Positions 1-8,519 of a stretch of 64,000 nucleotides of DNA are shown here, piece by piece. Source of the DNA: Trichormus variabilis 0441 (GTDB lineage Bacteria > Cyanobacteriota > Cyanobacteriia > Cyanobacteriales > Nostocaceae); NCBI RefSeq assembly GCF_009856605.1, contig NZ_CP047243.1, positions 248,001 to 312,000 of the forward strand, given 5' to 3'. A program made the translations under genes and the position numbers. Each line of letters opens with the position of its first letter. The stretch's first letter is position 1. Below the pieces are notes generated by a model. That model had not been told where the DNA came from, did not search any database, and saw nothing but the letters and a program-made list of their open reading frames with translations.

Positions 1-293
1 CTCAATAGACGACTTTGCAATAATGGATCGCTGTAACTATCCCAAGACCAACCATCGGTGGGATCAAATCCCTGGCGGAAATTAATGTATTCATGCCATC
101 CTAAATCGATGACAATTTTATCTTGTGCAACAGAACGGGCTACTGCTGCGTTGAAATTTGTAGTATTTTGGCTACAGGCAGTTAGGCTTGTAAGTAAAAT
201 TCCCCAAGTAGGCAAAGCCAGCTTTTTCATCTGTCGTTTTAGCGAATGAAATAAACCTGCTTTGGCAAGAGAAGTCAGTGAATATTTTTGCAT
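1..293 (-). CDS. ABC transporter substrate-binding lipoprotein, peptide/nickel type (partial, 3' end outside window)
   Basis: Only the first ~97 codons are in the window; the reading frame is open to base 1. A signal peptide ends in a lipobox (LTSLTAC followed by S), so the protein is probably a lipoprotein. The inner ATG at 230 would give a compact 18-residue signal peptide and may be the true start. The mature part, with a GFDPTDGW motif followed by DPLLQSRLL, resembles the start of family-5 solute-binding proteins, which bind oligopeptides, nickel or metal-metallophore complexes. It lies 37 bp behind a TonB receptor gene on the same strand, so it is probably the last gene of a receptor-receptor-binding protein operon headed by a Zur-like box at 5629. 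The family call rests on a short stretch and is moderate. The ligand is unknown. Confidence 0.6.
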   Translation of the reverse strand, partial: MQKYSLTSLAKAGLFHSLKRQMKKLALPTWGILLTSLTACSQNTTNFNAAVARSVAQDKIVIDLGWHEYINFRQGFDPTDGWSWDSYSDPLLQSRLL

Positions 294-330
294 AGCTTTT
301 AAGTAAAAACAATCAATCAAACCTCCCCCA

Positions 331-2889
331 TCAAAATCTGTAGGAAAAACTACCAATGAGCGTAAATGGCTCTTGGGGATTAATTGATGTGCCATCAGTG
401 GCATCATAATAATTAGTATCAAAGAGATTTTTGAAGTTTAGGCGTGCCTCAAACTGACGGCGGCGATAGAATAATGCTGCATCTGTACGGACGTATGAAG
501 GTATGGTGATTGTATTAGGCAGTCCACCCTGGCGATCGCCTACATACACGATCCCCAAGCCTGCACCCAATCCTTGCAGATTGCCACTTTGAATTTCATA
601 AGTTGTCCATAGACTAGCGCTATTGTAAGGGACATTCGGTAAGCGATCGCCTACAGGGATGCGATTATCCTCTGTCACCTGTGCATCGGTATAAGCATAA
701 GTCAGAATCATTTTCCAGCCAGGTAAAATTTCCCCATTAATATCCAATTCAACCCCACGACTACGTTGCTCTCCCGTCTGAATTCTGGCAAAAGGGTCAG
801 AGGAGTTTGGGTCTGTGGTAGCGACGTTCTGGCGTGTAATTTGGAATAGCGCCAGATTTGCTGACAGTCGCTGGTCTAAAAACTCTTGGCGAATTCCTAC
901 CTCGTATTGCTCGGAAGTCACAGGTTTAAATTGTTCCCCATTGGAGTTTCTACCAAAGATTTGGGGTGTGAATGAGTTTGACCAGCTAGCATAAAGTGTT
1001 GTCGTATTGCCTGGCTGATAAACAATACCAAGTCTCGGTGAAAACTTACTATCACTTACTTCATTAATGCTAGTGTTTGTTTCGCGGTTTTCGTAGAAGC
1101 CATTGACATTATCAAAGCGCACTCCTGCTAGAATTTTCAAACTAGGCAGCACTTCAACAATATCCTGAAGGTAAATACCAAGGGTATCATCACCGTATGC
1201 CTCGTTAGAGTTCAGTGAAAGCGCTGCTGTTGGTCTAGCACCGTAGATTGGATTAAAGATATCGATGGGAGCGATCGGCGCACTAGAGAAGGTATAGGCA
1301 TACTCCAAGCGGGAGTAATCCACCCCAAAGAGTAGATTATGCCGCACAGAACCAGTATTGAACTTTCCTAAAATTTCGTTTCTCAGGGTCAGATTTTCCA
1401 GATCGTTAGTGCGTCTAGTGAACTGCCGATTCAATGTGCGACGATCTGCTTGCAGTCTACCACTACGAGTTGCTCCCTCGTCAAAAACATCTTGCCAAAG
1501 TGTATTAAATCCTAATCGATACTGCCAGTTATCACTAAACTCATGTGAAAATTCGAGTGAGAGTGAATGAGCAGTGAAATTTTCATTGGCTAAATCTGGT
1601 TCACCTAAATAGGTTTTAGGGGAGATTCGCAAAAATTCTGGCTCGGCTCTAAATGTTTCATCATCGGGGTAATCAGTGTTGAAATATTCATAATCAAAGC
1701 TCAGACTAGTACGTTGGCTGATATTCCAGGTCAAAGATGGCGCGACAAAAAAGCTTTTGTAGTTAAGGAAGTCACGAAAACTCCCCTGATTTTGATAAGC
1801 GACGTTCAGACGATACAGCAGCGATCGATTTTCTACTAATGGGCCTGTTAAATCGAGTTCACCACGATAAAAGTCGTAACTCCCAACAGTAGCTTTGACT
1901 TCATAACGTGGTTCGTCAAGGGGTTTTTTCGTCAAAATATTCACAATACCTGACTGAAAACCACCACCATACAAAGCCGCCGCCGGGCCTTTAAGTACCT
2001 CAACCCGATCAATATTGGCCAGATCGCGTGGAAAACCGCCCTGAGAGCGAAATCCATTGCGGAGATTTTCATATACATCAGAGAACCCACGAATGATAAA
2101 GCCTGATGACCCAAGTCCGTCTCCACCTGTTATCCGTTGGACACCACTGACGTTATCGGTAAACTCATCCAAACGCACTGCTCCTCTATCTTCCAGCACT
2201 TGACGTGGAATCACCTGAATTGATTGCGGAGTGTCTTGGATGGGAATTTCAAATCTTGTCCCTGTTACAACTAGTTCGATAGGTTCATCATTTTGAGCTG
2301 ATGGTTGGGTTGCTGGTGTTTCACTATCAGCCTGATTTGTCTGTGGTGTTTGTGGTTGCTGTGCAGAAGTTGTAATTGGTGTGACAACAAAAATTAGACC
2401 GTTCTCGCTGTCATCTAGCTCAACTTTCGGTAAACTCGTCTCACCGATTACTGTAACTCGAATAGTATTGCTATCCTGATTTATTACCGTTATTTCTGTA
2501 ATTCCCGCAACTGGCTTTTGGGAAAGGAAAGAATCACCACTAGCTAGACGTAATTGAGCATTGGGGATATCAACACTCAGGATATTACCTTCACTGTTGA
2601 GTGAAGTTTGCAGTTTGTCAGAAGCAGTAGTTTCTAGAATGACTTCTAAACCATTAGAAGTTTGGTTTAGGCTTACCCCTGTCACTTGGATAATTTGAGC
2701 CTGCTGCTGCGCTAGCCATTCTTTGACATTGGTATGTGGACGTTTGATATCCGAGATTTGGGAAATGTTTGTGATAGGTATTTTACTTATATTCTCGTCG
2801 TTCTGTGCCTTTGCAGTCCCAATTCCTATCAGATATATAGTTCCTGCAATTCCCACACAAAAGAACTGTCTTAGTTGCAACATTCTCAC
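331..2889 (-). CDS. TonB-dependent siderophore-type receptor with AMIN domain
   Basis: An 852-residue outer-membrane receptor for active uptake of a metal chelate. A signal peptide ends near IGTAKAQ. An AMIN domain covers roughly residues 65-170, followed by a Thr/Gln/Pro-rich linker, a plug domain from about 205 (VVTGTRFEIPIQDTPQSI, then DRVEVLKGPAAALYGGG) and a beta-barrel to the C-terminal aromatic end SYRF. The AMIN-plug-barrel layout is typical of cyanobacterial FhuA/FpvA-like receptors. It follows a close paralog by 59 bp on the same strand and precedes a binding-lipoprotein gene, so the three look like one uptake operon. The substrate is not readable from sequence. The upstream Zur-like box suggests a zinc chelate rather than iron. 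Confidence 0.93.
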   Translation of the reverse strand: MRMLQLRQFFCVGIAGTIYLIGIGTAKAQNDENISKIPITNISQISDIKRPHTNVKEWLAQQQAQIIQVTGVSLNQTSNGLEVILETTASDKLQTSLNSEGNILSVDIPNAQLRLASGDSFLSQKPVAGITEITVINQDSNTIRVTVIGETSLPKVELDDSENGLIFVVTPITTSAQQPQTPQTNQADSETPATQPSAQNDEPIELVVTGTRFEIPIQDTPQSIQVIPRQVLEDRGAVRLDEFTDNVSGVQRITGGDGLGSSGFIIRGFSDVYENLRNGFRSQGGFPRDLANIDRVEVLKGPAAALYGGGFQSGIVNILTKKPLDEPRYEVKATVGSYDFYRGELDLTGPLVENRSLLYRLNVAYQNQGSFRDFLNYKSFFVAPSLTWNISQRTSLSFDYEYFNTDYPDDETFRAEPEFLRISPKTYLGEPDLANENFTAHSLSLEFSHEFSDNWQYRLGFNTLWQDVFDEGATRSGRLQADRRTLNRQFTRRTNDLENLTLRNEILGKFNTGSVRHNLLFGVDYSRLEYAYTFSSAPIAPIDIFNPIYGARPTAALSLNSNEAYGDDTLGIYLQDIVEVLPSLKILAGVRFDNVNGFYENRETNTSINEVSDSKFSPRLGIVYQPGNTTTLYASWSNSFTPQIFGRNSNGEQFKPVTSEQYEVGIRQEFLDQRLSANLALFQITRQNVATTDPNSSDPFARIQTGEQRSRGVELDINGEILPGWKMILTYAYTDAQVTEDNRIPVGDRLPNVPYNSASLWTTYEIQSGNLQGLGAGLGIVYVGDRQGGLPNTITIPSYVRTDAALFYRRRQFEARLNFKNLFDTNYYDATDGTSINPQEPFTLIGSFSYRF

Positions 2890-2948
2890 TCACCCCACCA
2901 CATAAAATTTATACGCACGCATAACTGTAGAGATTATGCAAATCCTCT

Positions 2949-5564
2949 TCAAAACCTATAGGAAAAACTACCAATTACTGTAAATGGCTCTTGTACACTC
3001 AAGCTATCACCATAACTATTAGTATCGAAATACTTGAGGTTAGATAGATTTTTGAAGTTCAAATTAATGTCGTAGCGATCGCTGCGATAAAATAACACTG
3101 CATCAGCCCGCAGGTATGAAGGAGTGGTGAATTCGTTGGGTATAGTATTGGCGCGATCACCTACATATACTAATCCAAATCCACCGCCAAACCCTTGCAA
3201 ATTACCTTTTTGAATTTCATAGGTAGTCCAAAGACTCGCACTATTATAGGGGACACCTCCCAGGCGATCGCCAACCGGAATTTCATTATCCTTTGTCACC
3301 ACGGCATCAGTATACGCATAGGTAGTAATGATTTTCCATCCAGGTGATATTTCCCCAGAAATATCTAATTCTATCCCCCGACTGCGTTGTTCTCCTGTTT
3401 GAATTCTGTCCAAAAAGTCATCGGAGTTAGGGTCATCGGTGACGACATTCTGGCGTGTAATTTGATATAGTGCTAGACCTGCTAATAACCGTCTATCAAA
3501 TAACTCCTGCCGAATTCCCACCTCTAATTGCTCGGAAGTGATTGGCTTGAAAGCTCCCCCTCTGGAGTTTCTGCCATAAATTTGTGGTGTAAATGAATTC
3601 GACCAACTGGCATAGAGCGTCGTTGTATCACTGGGTTGGTAAACAATCCCAAGCCTCGGTGAAAATTGGCTATCACTTACCTCGTTAATGATGGTGTTTG
3701 TTTGTAGGTTTTCGTTAGATCCTGTGGAGCTATCGAAGCGGACTCCGGCGGCAATTTTTAAATTAGGCAGAACTTCTATCAAATCCTGAACGTAAATACC
3801 AACAACATCATTGCCGTAAGTTTCAAAGTAGTCTAGTGAGAGTTCCCCAGTTGGTCTAGCACCATAGCGAGGATTGAAGATGTTAATGGGATCAATGGCT
3901 GTGCTGAAGGATTTACCAGGATAGTCTAAGTGCGAATATTCTACCCCAAATAGTAAGTTGTGCCGTAGTGACCCCGTGTTGAACTTGCCAAAGAGTTCGT
4001 TACGAAACGTTAAATTATTTACATCAGCATCAGCGACTGTGTATCGACGGTTTAAAGTTTCTCCATCTGCTTGCAATGCTCTTCTACTTGCCCTTTTTGC
4101 ACTAATCTCTTGCCAGATACGATTAAATGTCTGTTTGAATTGCCAATTATCGCTAAATCGATGCTCAAATTCGTAAGTCAGCGAGTTAGCACTGTAGGTT
4201 TCGAGATCGAGATCGGGTTCTCCTTGATAAAAGCTGCGACGGACGTTGAAAAATCTGGGATCTGCTCGGAATGCGCCAGCACTAACCGATTCATAGGTAA
4301 AGTTTTCGTAGTCTATGTTCAATGTAGTGCGATCGCCCAATTTCCAAGTCAAGGCCGGAGCTATAAAAGTCCCCGCATATCTGCCAAAATCACGAAAACT
4401 CCCTTCATTTTGATAGGAAGCGTTCAGTCGATACAGTAACGATCCTGACTGGGTTAGCGGCCCGGTAAAATCAACTTCACCTCGATAAAAAGAGTAACTA
4501 CCAAAGGTCGCTTTGACTTCATAGAGTGGGTCTTCTAAGGGCTTTTTCGTGATTGTATTGACAGTACCAGATTGAAAACCACTGCCATATAAAATCGCGG
4601 CTGGGCCTTTGAGGACTTCAACACGATCTATGTTTGCTAAATCCCTGGCAAAACCGCCTTGAGTGCGAAAACCATTGCGGAGAGTTTCGTAGTCGTCAGC
4701 AAAACCACGAATGATAAAGCCTGATGAACCAGGCCCTGCTCCACCGGTTAATCGTTGTATACCACTGACGTTGTCTGTAAATTCATCTAAACGTACTACT
4801 CCCCTATCTTCCAGCACTTGGCGCGGAATGACTTGAATTGATTGCGGAGCGTCTTGAATCGGAACTTCAAATCTTGTCCCGGTGACAACGAGTTCTATCG
4901 GTTGATCGTCTTGGGCTGATGGTTGAGTAGGCGGTGTATCCGGTATTTGTGGTTGCTGTGTGGAAGTTGTCACTGGTGCGACAACAAAAATTAGACCTTT
5001 GTCGCTGTCATCTAGTTCAACTTTCGGTAAACTCGTTTCACCCGTCACTGTGACTCGGATAGTATTTGCATCGTGATTTGTGACTACAACATCAGTAATT
5101 CCCGCGCTTGGTTTTTCTTGACGGAATAATTCACCACTACTTAGTTTCAGTTGAGCGTTGGGAATATCGACGATAAAATTATTTCCTTCACTCTTAACTA
5201 CAGTTTGCAGATGGTCAGAACTAGATGTTTCTAAAGTTACTTCTAAACTGTTTTCCCTAGTATTTAAGCTTACCCCTGTTACCAATATGACTTGATTTTG
5301 CAGTTGCGTTAACCAGTCTTTGACGCTGGTGTGGGGACGTTGAATGTCACTTATTTGAGGAATCTGTGTGATGGGTACTTCTGCTTTTGTTCCCTCTTTA
5401 GGGACTGTATACTCTCGATTCAAATGAATCTGGACTAACTTTTCTTTTCCCTGTGCTTGTACAGACTCAGAACATAGCAAACATATAATTCCTGCAATCC
5501 CTAAATAACTAAAATGTCCTAGCTTCAAGATTTTCCTCCACTCCCCAGTCTGATAAATCGACAC
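2949..5564 (-). CDS. TonB-dependent siderophore-type receptor with AMIN domain, first gene of operon
   Basis: An 871-residue paralog of the next receptor downstream. Order: signal peptide, a short extra spacer, AMIN domain (about 85-190), PTQ-rich linker, plug with VVTGTRFEVPIQDAPQSI and VEVLKGPAAILYGSG, then barrel ending SYRF. The two receptors share long near-identical blocks in linker and plug and differ more in the barrel loops, as expected after a tandem duplication with changed ligand specificity. The gene heads the minus-strand operon. A palindrome resembling a Zur box lies about 65 bp upstream (5629-5646). The receptor type is certain; zinc-chelate specificity is inferred only from regulation and neighbours. 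Confidence 0.93.
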   Translation of the reverse strand: MSIYQTGEWRKILKLGHFSYLGIAGIICLLCSESVQAQGKEKLVQIHLNREYTVPKEGTKAEVPITQIPQISDIQRPHTSVKDWLTQLQNQVILVTGVSLNTRENSLEVTLETSSSDHLQTVVKSEGNNFIVDIPNAQLKLSSGELFRQEKPSAGITDVVVTNHDANTIRVTVTGETSLPKVELDDSDKGLIFVVAPVTTSTQQPQIPDTPPTQPSAQDDQPIELVVTGTRFEVPIQDAPQSIQVIPRQVLEDRGVVRLDEFTDNVSGIQRLTGGAGPGSSGFIIRGFADDYETLRNGFRTQGGFARDLANIDRVEVLKGPAAILYGSGFQSGTVNTITKKPLEDPLYEVKATFGSYSFYRGEVDFTGPLTQSGSLLYRLNASYQNEGSFRDFGRYAGTFIAPALTWKLGDRTTLNIDYENFTYESVSAGAFRADPRFFNVRRSFYQGEPDLDLETYSANSLTYEFEHRFSDNWQFKQTFNRIWQEISAKRASRRALQADGETLNRRYTVADADVNNLTFRNELFGKFNTGSLRHNLLFGVEYSHLDYPGKSFSTAIDPINIFNPRYGARPTGELSLDYFETYGNDVVGIYVQDLIEVLPNLKIAAGVRFDSSTGSNENLQTNTIINEVSDSQFSPRLGIVYQPSDTTTLYASWSNSFTPQIYGRNSRGGAFKPITSEQLEVGIRQELFDRRLLAGLALYQITRQNVVTDDPNSDDFLDRIQTGEQRSRGIELDISGEISPGWKIITTYAYTDAVVTKDNEIPVGDRLGGVPYNSASLWTTYEIQKGNLQGFGGGFGLVYVGDRANTIPNEFTTPSYLRADAVLFYRSDRYDINLNFKNLSNLKYFDTNSYGDSLSVQEPFTVIGSFSYRF

Positions 5565-5628
5565 ACATTTTTAGCCCATAACACAAAATTGTTATGAGTT
5601 TTTGACTTTTAAATGCTGTAATATTTTT

Positions 5629-5646
5629 TGATAAGAACGATTATCA
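5629..5646 (-). promoter_or_regulatory. Zur-like box upstream of TonB receptor operon
   Basis: TGATAA and TTATCA flank a 6-base centre. Read as a 7-1-7 site at 5632-5646 (TAAGAACGATTATCA), the right half is perfect and the left matches 4 of 7 against TGATAATnATTATCA. This is the most degenerate of the six sites in the window, so a Fur-type regulator other than Zur is possible. Confidence 0.55.
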
Positions 5647-5725
5647 TACTATTTCCCGTAGATAAACATGAAGAAAAAATAAATAAGCTCAAATTTTTCA
5701 CTGATAGCATAGATGGAAAACTCGT

Positions 5726-5911
5726 TTAAGTTCGACTTTATCCAAAAGTAAGAAGTTGGCTTTCCTTATCAAGCAAAAATCCTGTTTTTTTTGGTCAATA
5801 CTTTTTTTAAGTCACAAATTTGCGCTCAAGTCCAAAAACTAAAACTAGCGTTTTGTAATGGCTTCAGCGTCGGGTTTTAGATTTCTTAAAAATGGATAAA
5901 GTCGAGCTAAG
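5726..5911. repeat. MITE-like inverted-repeat element
   Basis: About 185 bp bounded by inverted arms: the left arm around 5726-5753 (TTAAGTTCGACTTTATCCA) pairs with the right arm ending at 5911, whose reverse complement reads TTAGCTCGACTTTATCCA. No reading frame lies inside. A non-autonomous IS derivative is likely. The rest of the intergenic stretch 5565-6142 holds the Zur-like box and short GGCAGGA repeats near 5945. Confidence 0.5.
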
Positions 5912-6090
5912 TAGATGGGTGTTAAAAATTGTTTTTATGAAAAGGCAGGAGGCAGGAGGCAGAAAGGAAGAGGTTTTCAGGTCAACTTACTTTTCATTAC
6001 ATACTTTGTTTTTTTTGCGCCTTTCTACTTAAAGTCTCAATCCAAAATTGCATTACCCCTGGCTAGTCTTTAGACTTGTCTGAAAAAGAG

Positions 6091-6121
6091 TGTAGAGACG
6101 TAGCAGTGCTACGTCTCTACA
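6091..6121. repeat. Perfect palindromic stem-loop repeat
   Basis: A 15-base arm TGTAGAGACGTAGCA and its exact reverse complement are separated by one base. Long perfect hairpins of this kind recur in Nostoc genomes as dispersed palindromes. It sits just past the truncated toxin gene, and there is no U-run that would make it a clear terminator. Confidence 0.7.
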
Positions 6122-6142
6122 AGGGTTCTGGTTAACACATAT

Positions 6143-6202
6143 TTAATTTCTAATGACTTTACGATGTAGTTCTAACACCTCAATTAATGCTAGGAAGCGC
6201 AT
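6143..6202 (-). pseudogene. Truncated Doc/Fic-type toxin (first 19 codons only)
   Basis: The frame starting at the ATG that overlaps the antitoxin stop (TAATG) reads MRFLALIEVLELHRKVIRN and then stops. The ELHR segment matches the N-terminus of Doc-like death-on-curing toxins, normally about 125 residues. The rest of the gene is absent and is replaced by palindromic repeat and MITE-like sequence, so the toxin is lost. Assignment rests on a short but characteristic segment plus the upstream antitoxin-like gene. Confidence 0.55.
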
Positions 6203-6399
6203 TATGCTAAACATTGATACAACTCAGCATTTTTTGTCAGAACATAATTGACTGCATCAACAAATTCGCTCTTTTGAGAATTAAGCCAATCCTCCAAGCT
6301 AACCTTTAATAGAACTTCAAGCGTAATCCCATGTACTGCTGCCAAATCTTGCAACTGTTGAAATTGGCTATCTGAAAGATCAAGGGTGATAGAGGTCAC
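6202..6399 (-). CDS. Orphan antitoxin-like protein (partner of Doc-type toxin)
   Basis: A 65-residue protein with an N-terminal strand-helix DNA-binding-like segment (ITLDLSDSQFQQLQDLAAVHG) and the C-terminal tail YVLTKNAELYQCLA, typical of small cyanobacterial antitoxins encoded directly before Doc/Fic toxins. Its stop overlaps the start of a truncated toxin frame, indicating former translational coupling. The product probably now acts alone, if it is expressed. Confidence 0.6.
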   Translation of the reverse strand: MTSITLDLSDSQFQQLQDLAAVHGITLEVLLKVSLEDWLNSQKSEFVDAVNYVLTKNAELYQCLA

Positions 6400-6916
6400 A
6401 GCGATCGCTCTCCTAGTATTTCTGGGTCAAGTTTAGCATTCACTTTTAACTGATAACCTTTAACCTTAAAGTACCAGAGTTAGACATTGCGTGCTTATCC
6501 CTGTTCTAAGACACGCAATCGAGGTAATGCCATTGATGTTAGAAAAATCGTCAACTGGGTTGCCACAATACTAGGGCCCGATGGCAAATTTAACCCCGCA
6601 GAAAAGAGGATTCCAATCACCGCACTCAACGCCCCTAGCCCCGCCGATAGCACCACGTAGTTGGCAAATGTACGACTCAGCAACCGGGCGGCGCAGGCAG
6701 GAATCACCACAAACGCACTCACCAGTAATACCCCGATCGCCTTAATCGAAATTCCTACCACCAGCGACAGCAACACAACAAACGCTGTGCGATGGGCCGA
6801 AACTGACACACCACGAGCGATCGCCAGTGGTTCATGCAGCGTCAACAACATTTGCGTTCGCAATGTGAGCATAATAAAGATGGTACAAACCAGTAATAAC
6901 CCCGTACTAAAGATTA

Positions 6917-8081
6917 TACTGAATAGGGAAAGGTAGTATCATTTGAAGCAGAGGGAAAAAGGCTAGAAAAATGGTACGTCCCAGGATAAAACTAACAGAG
7001 CATCTATCAACAGAAGAAATAGAACAAAGTTATCGCCGATGTGAAGATGCACAAGAGAAAACCCGATGGTTAGTGATTAAATTGCTCAATCAACAACCAC
7101 AGTTGTCAGCGCAAAAGGTAGCAGAGATTGTGGGATTCTCAGGGGACTGGGTGAGAAAAATCGTGCGGCGATACAACAAGCTAGGAGCAAACGGAATCAT
7201 CAATCAACAGAAACTGAAACCAGGAGGAAAAAAACTTGCACTCACAAACGAGCAACAACAGTGGTTGCGCCAAAGGTTAGCTTCACCACCAGAAGATGGG
7301 GGGTTATGGAGTGCGCCAAAAGTAGGGGAATTGATCCGAGTACAGTTTGGAATTACACTCCATGTCACTACAGCTTGGGATTACCTCAAAAGGCTAGGAT
7401 TTAGTCTGCAACAACCACGACCTCTGCATACTGAGGCGGCAACTTTTGTTCAAAGACAGATGTTTAAAACTGAGTTAACGGAGTTTGTGCGATTGTTACG
7501 TTTCCTCCATCCGCACAAATCAGTTGAAGTTTGGGCAGAAGATGAAGCTCGATTAGGCCTCAAACCCATCGTCCGTCGAGTTTGGACACCAGTAGGTCAT
7601 CGTCCCAATGCTGTGCATCGCACTCGTTACCAATGGCTTTATACTTATGGATTTGTCCATCCAGCTACTGGCGAGAGTTTTTTCTTGATTTTACCCAGAG
7701 TCAACATTGCTGTCATGCAAATGGCTTTAGATGCTTTTGCCGCTGAAGTCAATCCTCATCATCACAAAATCATTGTTTTGCTTGTTGATCAAGCTGGTTG
7801 GCATACCAGTAAACAATTAATGTTGCCAGCTGGTATCATTCTGTTTCCTCTGCCTGCTTATACACCTCAACTCCAACCGACTGAGTGTGTTTGGTCGCTT
7901 CTACGTGAAGCTGTTGCTAATCAGATGTTTTCTACTCTCGATGAACTAGAAACTGTGTTAATTTCTCGTTGTCAATGGTTAATGTCTCACCCTCAAATTG
8001 TTCATGGCAAGGTTGGGTTTGATTGGATTTGCCAAATTTGACCTCAGTTATTCAATTAATACTTCCTTTCCCAATTTAGTA
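6917..8081 (+). mobile_element. IS630-type insertion sequence, copy 1
   Basis: A 1165-bp element with imperfect terminal inverted repeats: left TACTGAATAGGGAAAGG, right (reverse complement) TACTAAATTGGGAAAGG. It is flanked by TTA at 6914-6916 and 8082-8084. A second copy of exactly the same length is at 41858-43022, also flanked by a 3-bp repeat. The 3-bp duplication, rather than the TA usual for IS630, is supported by the znuB frame, which is restored only with 3 bp. Confidence 0.93.
6971..8041 (+). CDS. IS630 family transposase
   Basis: A 356-residue transposase. N-terminal helix-turn-helix and winged-helix segments (AQKVAEIVGFSGDWVRKIVRRY) are followed by a DDE-type core: VWAEDEARLG (first Asp), VLLVDQAGWH (second Asp) and QLQPTECVW (Glu). 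It fills the element and is translated antisense to the interrupted znuB. Its protein is identical to that of the copy at 41898-42968, implying recent movement. Confidence 0.95.
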   Translation: MVRPRIKLTEHLSTEEIEQSYRRCEDAQEKTRWLVIKLLNQQPQLSAQKVAEIVGFSGDWVRKIVRRYNKLGANGIINQQKLKPGGKKLALTNEQQQWLRQRLASPPEDGGLWSAPKVGELIRVQFGITLHVTTAWDYLKRLGFSLQQPRPLHTEAATFVQRQMFKTELTEFVRLLRFLHPHKSVEVWAEDEARLGLKPIVRRVWTPVGHRPNAVHRTRYQWLYTYGFVHPATGESFFLILPRVNIAVMQMALDAFAAEVNPHHHKIIVLLVDQAGWHTSKQLMLPAGIILFPLPAYTPQLQPTECVWSLLREAVANQMFSTLDELETVLISRCQWLMSHPQIVHGKVGFDWICQI

Positions 8082-8519
8082 TTAGATCCGGTTCTCGCAC
8101 TGCCAGAATATCGCCAAACAAAAGATTATTCAGTCCCCCTTTGTACTGTCCCACGAAGCTAAGGGTAATGATGGCGATCGCCAATGACGAGGAGTAAATG
8201 ATGTTGAGTAAAGCATCCGTCCATAAGCGAGTCCGTTCTAGCAGGTACGTCACGACCAAAGCAAATACAACCGCAAAAGGTAGCAATACTACCGAGGGAT
8301 TTAACCCCAGGAGCAATCCGATGCTAATGCCTAACAACGCCGAGTGACCCAACGCATCGCTGAAGAAAGACAACTGGCGCAAGATTGTAAAACTGCCCAG
8401 CATTCCCCCCATCAATCCGGTGAGAATGCCGCCGAGCATGGCGCGTTGCATGAAGGGATATTGGAATAATTCGAGGATGCGGGTGAGTTCAGTCGGCATA
8501 AGAGAGTGGGGAGTAAGGG

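Larger units (their letters stand above)
6495..8499 (-). pseudogene. znuB: Zinc ABC transporter permease ZnuB, split by an IS630-type insertion
   Basis: The N-terminal half is 8499-8082 (147 codons, including a few read from the IS end) and the C-terminal half is 6916-6495. The first half has the ABC-3 permease start and runs to FGDILAVREPDLI. The second continues as IFSTGLLLVCTIF, then LTLHEPLAIARGV. Removing 6917-8081 plus one copy of the 3-bp duplication leaves 837 bp, exactly 279 codons, giving a 278-residue ZnuB of normal family length. The gene follows znuC by 20 bp and was the last gene of a hemB-znuA-znuC-znuB operon. The membrane channel is therefore almost certainly non-functional in this strain unless another permease pairs with ZnuC. 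Confidence 0.92.

Noticed and set aside
58..249. 63-residue frame on the plus strand
   Set aside because: It is antisense to a binding-lipoprotein gene with a clear signal peptide and lipobox.
5943..5963. GGCAGGA tandem text
   Set aside because: Only about three short units; ordinary dispersed low-complexity sequence.
6495..6872. Independent small permease gene
   Set aside because: It is the C-terminal half of znuB; joining with 8499-8082 restores a full-length family member.
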